8,584 nt of DNA from an uncultured Pseudomonas sp. Lineage in GTDB: Bacteria; Pseudomonadota; Gammaproteobacteria; Pseudomonadales; Pseudomonadaceae. The stretch spans positions 1 through 8,584 of the forward strand of contig CAMPJN010000145.1 of NCBI GenBank assembly GCA_946886875.1, given 5' to 3'. The translations under genes and the position numbers were made by a program. Shown one piece after another: positions 6,517-8,584 of this stretch. Below the pieces are notes generated by a model. That model was given only the letters and a program-made list of their open reading frames with translations. It did no database searches and was not told the origin of the DNA. Every line of letters starts with the position of its first letter. The stretch's first letter is position 1.

Positions 6517-6562
6517 GGCTTGAGGTTGGGCGTTGAGCCAGATGCACCTGGCCTTTAGCCTC
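6517..6562 (+). other. Potential stem-loop region after the iron-binding gene
   Basis: AGGCT and AGCCT near the ends, with an inner GCCAG-ATGCAC-CTGGC hairpin near 6538-6553, allow a branched or extended stem in the transcript downstream of the binding-protein stop codon. It might stabilise the upstream mRNA 3' end. The pairing is imperfect and this is a modest call. Confidence 0.3.
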
Positions 6563-6582
6563 CAGCTGATTTAGCTTGCAGT

Positions 6583-6588
6583 TATACT
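6583..6588 (+). promoter_or_regulatory. Possible -10 box for separate permease transcription
   Basis: TATACT matches five of six -10 bases, but no good -35 is found at 16-18 bases upstream. A start from it would fall near 6595, inside the left arm of the terminator hairpin, which would then be unable to form fully. It could give the permease gene terminator-independent transcription, but the evidence is thin. Confidence 0.25.
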
Positions 6589-6590
6589 CG

Positions 6591-6622
6591 ACGCCCCGGC
6601 CTAGCCCGGGGCGTTGTGTTTT
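6591..6622 (+). terminator. Intrinsic terminator between binding protein and permease genes
   Basis: The perfect nine-base-pair stem ACGCCCCGG/CCGGGGCGT (6591-6599 and 6606-6614) with a six-base loop is followed at once by TGTGTTTT (6615-6622). This is a strong GC-rich rho-independent terminator. It lies 17 bases before the permease start codon, so it should end most transcripts after the binding-protein gene. The permease would then be made by partial read-through or from a weak internal promoter. Confidence 0.85.
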
Positions 6623-6627
6623 AAGCC

Positions 6628-6633
6628 AGAGGA
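6628..6633 (+). promoter_or_regulatory. Ribosome-binding site for the GTG start of the permease
   Basis: AGAGGA ends six bases before the GTG at 6640. It supports this non-ATG start, the first in-frame start that keeps the complete first membrane segment. Confidence 0.8.
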
Positions 6634-6639
6634 TTTTGC

Positions 6640-8256
6640 GTGGCCCTTCCTGCCCAGCGTCGTTGGTATCCCATCGCCTTTGCCGTCGCCCTGTTGGTAC
6701 TGCTGCCGTTGAGCGTGTTGCTGTTCAGCTGGCACGACGTGGATCGGCAGATCTGGGCGCACCTCTGGCAGACCCAGTTAATGCGGCTGATCGGTAATAC
6801 CCTGGTGCTGGTGCTTGGGGTTGGTGTCGGCGTCACCGTTTTGGGCGTCAGCCTGGCCTGGCTGACCAGCCTCTGCGAGTTTCCCGGGCGGCGCTGGCTG
6901 GACTGGGCGCTGATGTTGCCGTTCGCGATACCGGCCTATGTGCTGGCCTTCGTCTTCGTTGGCTTGCTGGACTTCGCCGGGCCGTTGCAAAGCCTGTTGC
7001 GCGATTGGTTCGGCGCCGATCTGCGCCTGCCACGGGTACGCTCCACCGGTGGGGTGATCATCGTTCTGGTGCTGGTGTTCTACCCCTACGTCTACCTGCT
7101 CGCGCGCAACGCCTTTCTGGCCCAGGGCAAGGGACTGATGGAGGCGGCGCGGGTGCTGGGGCTGAGTCCCTGGCAGGCATTCTGGCGGGTGGCGTTGCCG
7201 ATGGCGCGCCCGGCTATCGGTGCCGGCCTGGCCCTGGCGATCATGGAAACCCTGGCCGATTTTGGCGCGGTCTCGGTGTTCAACTTCGACACCTTCACCA
7301 CCGCCATCTACAAGACCTGGTACAGCTTCTACAGTCTGACCAGTGCGACCCAATTGGCCAGCCTGTTGTTGCTCGCGGTGATGTTGGTGCTCTACGGCGA
7401 GCGGCGTGCCCGCGGTGCGGTGCGCCCGGCCAACGAGCGCCCGCGGGGCAAGGCGCTGTATCACCTGCGCGGCGGTCGTGCGCTGGCGGCCAGTGCCTGG
7501 TGCTGCCTGGTATTTGCCTGTGGTTTCGTGATTCCGCTGCTGCAGCTGCTGGTGTGGTTCTGGCAGCGCGGGCGTTTCGATCTCGACGAGCGCTATTCGG
7601 CGCTGATCCTGCACACCCTCTACCTCGGTGGTATGGCTGCGTTGATCACGGTCAGCGTGGCCCTGGCGCTGGCGTTCGCCCGGCGCTTGGCACCGACCCG
7701 CCTGATGAGTGGCACCGTCGGGGTGGCCAACCTCGGCTATGCGCTGCCGGGTTCGATGCTGGCGGTGGCGATCATGTTGGCTTTCAGCTATCTGGATCGC
7801 GAACTGGTGATCCCCTTGTCGCTGTGGCTCGGCGGTGCCGGCAAGCCGCTGCTGCTCGGCAGCCTGTCGGCCCTGCTGCTGGCCTATCTGATCCGCTTTA
7901 TGGCGGTGGCCTACGGGCCGCTGGAGAACAGCCTGGCGCGGATTCGTCCATCCTTGCCGGAGGCCTCGCGCAGTCTCGGGGTGGGCGGTATAGGTCTGTT
8001 TTTCAGGGTTTACCTGCCGTTGCTGGTGCCGGGCGTGTTGTCGGCTGCGTTGCTGGTATTCGTCGATGTGCTCAAGGAGATGCCGGCGACTTTGCTGATG
8101 CGCCCCTTCGGCTGGGACACCCTGTCGGTACGGGTGTTCGAGATGACCAGCGAAGGCGAGTGGGCGCGCGCCGCGCTGCCGGCCCTGACCCTGGTGCTGG
8201 TCGGACTGTTGCCGGTGATACTGCTGATCCGCCGTTCGGCGCGCCGGGTCGGGTAG
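6640..8256 (+). CDS. Fe3+ ABC transporter permease (FbpB/HitB type, two fused domains)
   Basis: This is the inner-membrane channel of a ferric iron importer. The 538 residues hold two fused permease domains and about twelve membrane segments (approximately 11-30, 51-78, 88-110, 136-156, 190-212, 238-252, 282-306, 323-347, 362-383, 404-424, 460-480, 511-530). Each half carries an EAA loop that docks an ATPase: EAARVLGLSPWQAFWRVALP at 168-187 and EASRSLGVGGIGLFFRVYLP at 441-460. A basic linker (GERRARGAVRPANERPRGK, about 253-271) joins the halves. The length is usual for the fused iron permeases. The start is GTG. The paired binding-protein gene lies upstream. The EAA loops imply an ATPase partner, but none follows before gcvT, so it must be encoded elsewhere or shared. 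Confidence 0.92.
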   Translation: MALPAQRRWYPIAFAVALLVLLPLSVLLFSWHDVDRQIWAHLWQTQLMRLIGNTLVLVLGVGVGVTVLGVSLAWLTSLCEFPGRRWLDWALMLPFAIPAYVLAFVFVGLLDFAGPLQSLLRDWFGADLRLPRVRSTGGVIIVLVLVFYPYVYLLARNAFLAQGKGLMEAARVLGLSPWQAFWRVALPMARPAIGAGLALAIMETLADFGAVSVFNFDTFTTAIYKTWYSFYSLTSATQLASLLLLAVMLVLYGERRARGAVRPANERPRGKALYHLRGGRALAASAWCCLVFACGFVIPLLQLLVWFWQRGRFDLDERYSALILHTLYLGGMAALITVSVALALAFARRLAPTRLMSGTVGVANLGYALPGSMLAVAIMLAFSYLDRELVIPLSLWLGGAGKPLLLGSLSALLLAYLIRFMAVAYGPLENSLARIRPSLPEASRSLGVGGIGLFFRVYLPLLVPGVLSAALLVFVDVLKEMPATLLMRPFGWDTLSVRVFEMTSEGEWARAALPALTLVLVGLLPVILLIRRSARRVG

Positions 8257-8260
8257 GCTG

Positions 8261-8284
8261 GGTTGGCCGCGTAGCGGCGTAACC
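8261..8284 (+). repeat. Hairpin just after the permease stop codon
   Basis: GCCGC-GTA-GCGGC (8266-8278) is extended by GGTT/AACC (8261-8264 and 8281-8284) with a small bulge. It begins four bases after the stop. There is no T-run, so it is not a classical intrinsic terminator. It resembles the short extragenic palindromes common after Pseudomonas genes and could protect the mRNA end. Confidence 0.5.
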
Positions 8285-8325
8285 GGCCAGGCGAGCTGAA
8301 TCAGTGCTGCATCGCTACAGCCAAG

Positions 8326-8354
8326 ATGACCCATCCCGGTGTTGCGGCTACAAT
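8326..8354 (+). promoter_or_regulatory. Sigma70-type promoter of the gcv genes
   Basis: ATGACC (8326-8331), 17 bases, then TACAAT (8349-8354) form a reasonable promoter: four of six and five of six matches. Transcription would start near 8361, leaving a leader of about 100 bases before gcvT. The leader shows no convincing glycine riboswitch signature. This indicates that gcvT is transcribed separately from the iron permease. Confidence 0.6.
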
Positions 8355-8448
8355 GCGCGCCATTCGCAGCGGCCCGTCATTTCGATAGCCCGTGCCTCCA
8401 TCCCTTTCGTCAGGGTCGGTCGGGTTGCCGCTGCACTGCCCAGCCCGC

Positions 8449-8454
8449 AAGGAG
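8449..8454 (+). promoter_or_regulatory. Ribosome-binding site of gcvT
   Basis: AAGGAG six bases before the ATG at 8461 is close to the ideal Shine-Dalgarno sequence and fixes the start of gcvT. Confidence 0.85.
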
Positions 8455-8460
8455 ACACCC

Positions 8461-8584
8461 ATGGGACAGCGCACACCACTCTATGACTTGCACCTGGCAC
8501 TGGGTGCCAAAATGGTCGACTTCGGCGGATGGGATATGCCGTTGCACTATGGCTCGCAAGTCGAGGAGCATCATCAGGTGCGTC
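8461..8584 (+). CDS. gcvT: Glycine cleavage system T protein (aminomethyltransferase), 5' part
   Basis: GcvT transfers the methylene group from the aminomethyl-lipoyl H protein to tetrahydrofolate, releasing ammonia, in glycine breakdown. Only the first 41 codons are present; the gene is cut by the right edge, not truncated biologically as far as can be seen. The segment has the family N-terminus: RTPLYDLH at residues 4-11, then [19 protein letters not shown] at 15-33 and EEHHQVR at 35-41, before the GVFD/SHM motif expected next. An excellent ribosome-binding site precedes the ATG. gcvH and gcvP would be expected downstream. In E. coli gcvT directly follows ubiI. Confidence 0.95.
   Translation, partial: MGQRTPLYDLHLALGAKMVDFGGWDMPLHYGSQVEEHHQVR

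Noticed and set aside
6778..8334. A 518-codon open frame on the minus strand opposite the permease gene
   Set aside because: It is antisense to a well-recognised permease. Its composition is Q-, R- and H-rich without family motifs, as expected from strong GC bias at third positions of the real gene.
8361..8460. Glycine riboswitch upstream of gcvT
   Set aside because: I could not find the conserved aptamer blocks, and the leader is short for a tandem glycine aptamer.
1..8584. Mobile elements, CRISPR, toxin-antitoxin, phage defence or another undescribed multi-gene system
   Set aside because: Every substantial open frame belongs to a known conserved family. No transposase, integrase, spaced repeats or tRNA genes are visible.

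Overview
The window is chromosomal DNA from a Pseudomonas-type gammaproteobacterium. The evidence is high GC coding sequence, protein sequences that read like Pseudomonas orthologues, and a gene order matching the Pseudomonas zapA/ygfB/pepP/ubiH/ubiI/gcvT neighbourhood. The species cannot be fixed from the sequence alone. I see no phage, transposase, CRISPR array, toxin system or other accessory module. It is mostly a conserved housekeeping region with an iron-uptake gene pair inside it.

Left arm (1-760, minus strand). A strong sigma70-type promoter (716-751) drives a short coiled-coil ZapB-like protein gene and zapA, which overlap as TAATG. The genes are followed by 6S RNA (ssrS), whose 3' part runs off the left edge. 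In most gammaproteobacteria a 5-formyltetrahydrofolate cyclo-ligase gene (fau/ygfA) follows, just outside this window.

Centre (about 760-5241, plus strand). Divergently transcribed is the ygfB (UPF0149) - pepP (Xaa-Pro aminopeptidase) - ubiH - ubiI cluster. It is compact enough to be an operon. UbiH and UbiI are related FAD monooxygenases of ubiquinone biosynthesis. They are told apart by their C-terminal motifs (GNAAHSLHP in UbiH, GDAAHSIHP in UbiI).

Right arm (5242-8584, plus strand). A 259-base intergenic region holds a REP-like palindrome, a short TGACC/GGTCA palindrome, and a clear promoter embedded in nested inverted repeats. It precedes a periplasmic Fe3+-binding protein gene (FbpA/HitA type). 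A strong intrinsic terminator then separates this gene from its two-domain inner-membrane permease (FbpB/HitB type). No ATPase gene follows. After a 204-base gap with its own promoter comes the start of gcvT (glycine cleavage T protein), cut by the right edge.

The points most worth a second look are three. One is the inverted-repeat promoter of the iron-binding gene. Another is the terminator that probably sets the ratio of binding protein to permease. The third is that this ATPase-less transporter lies between ubiI and gcvT, which are adjacent in E. coli.
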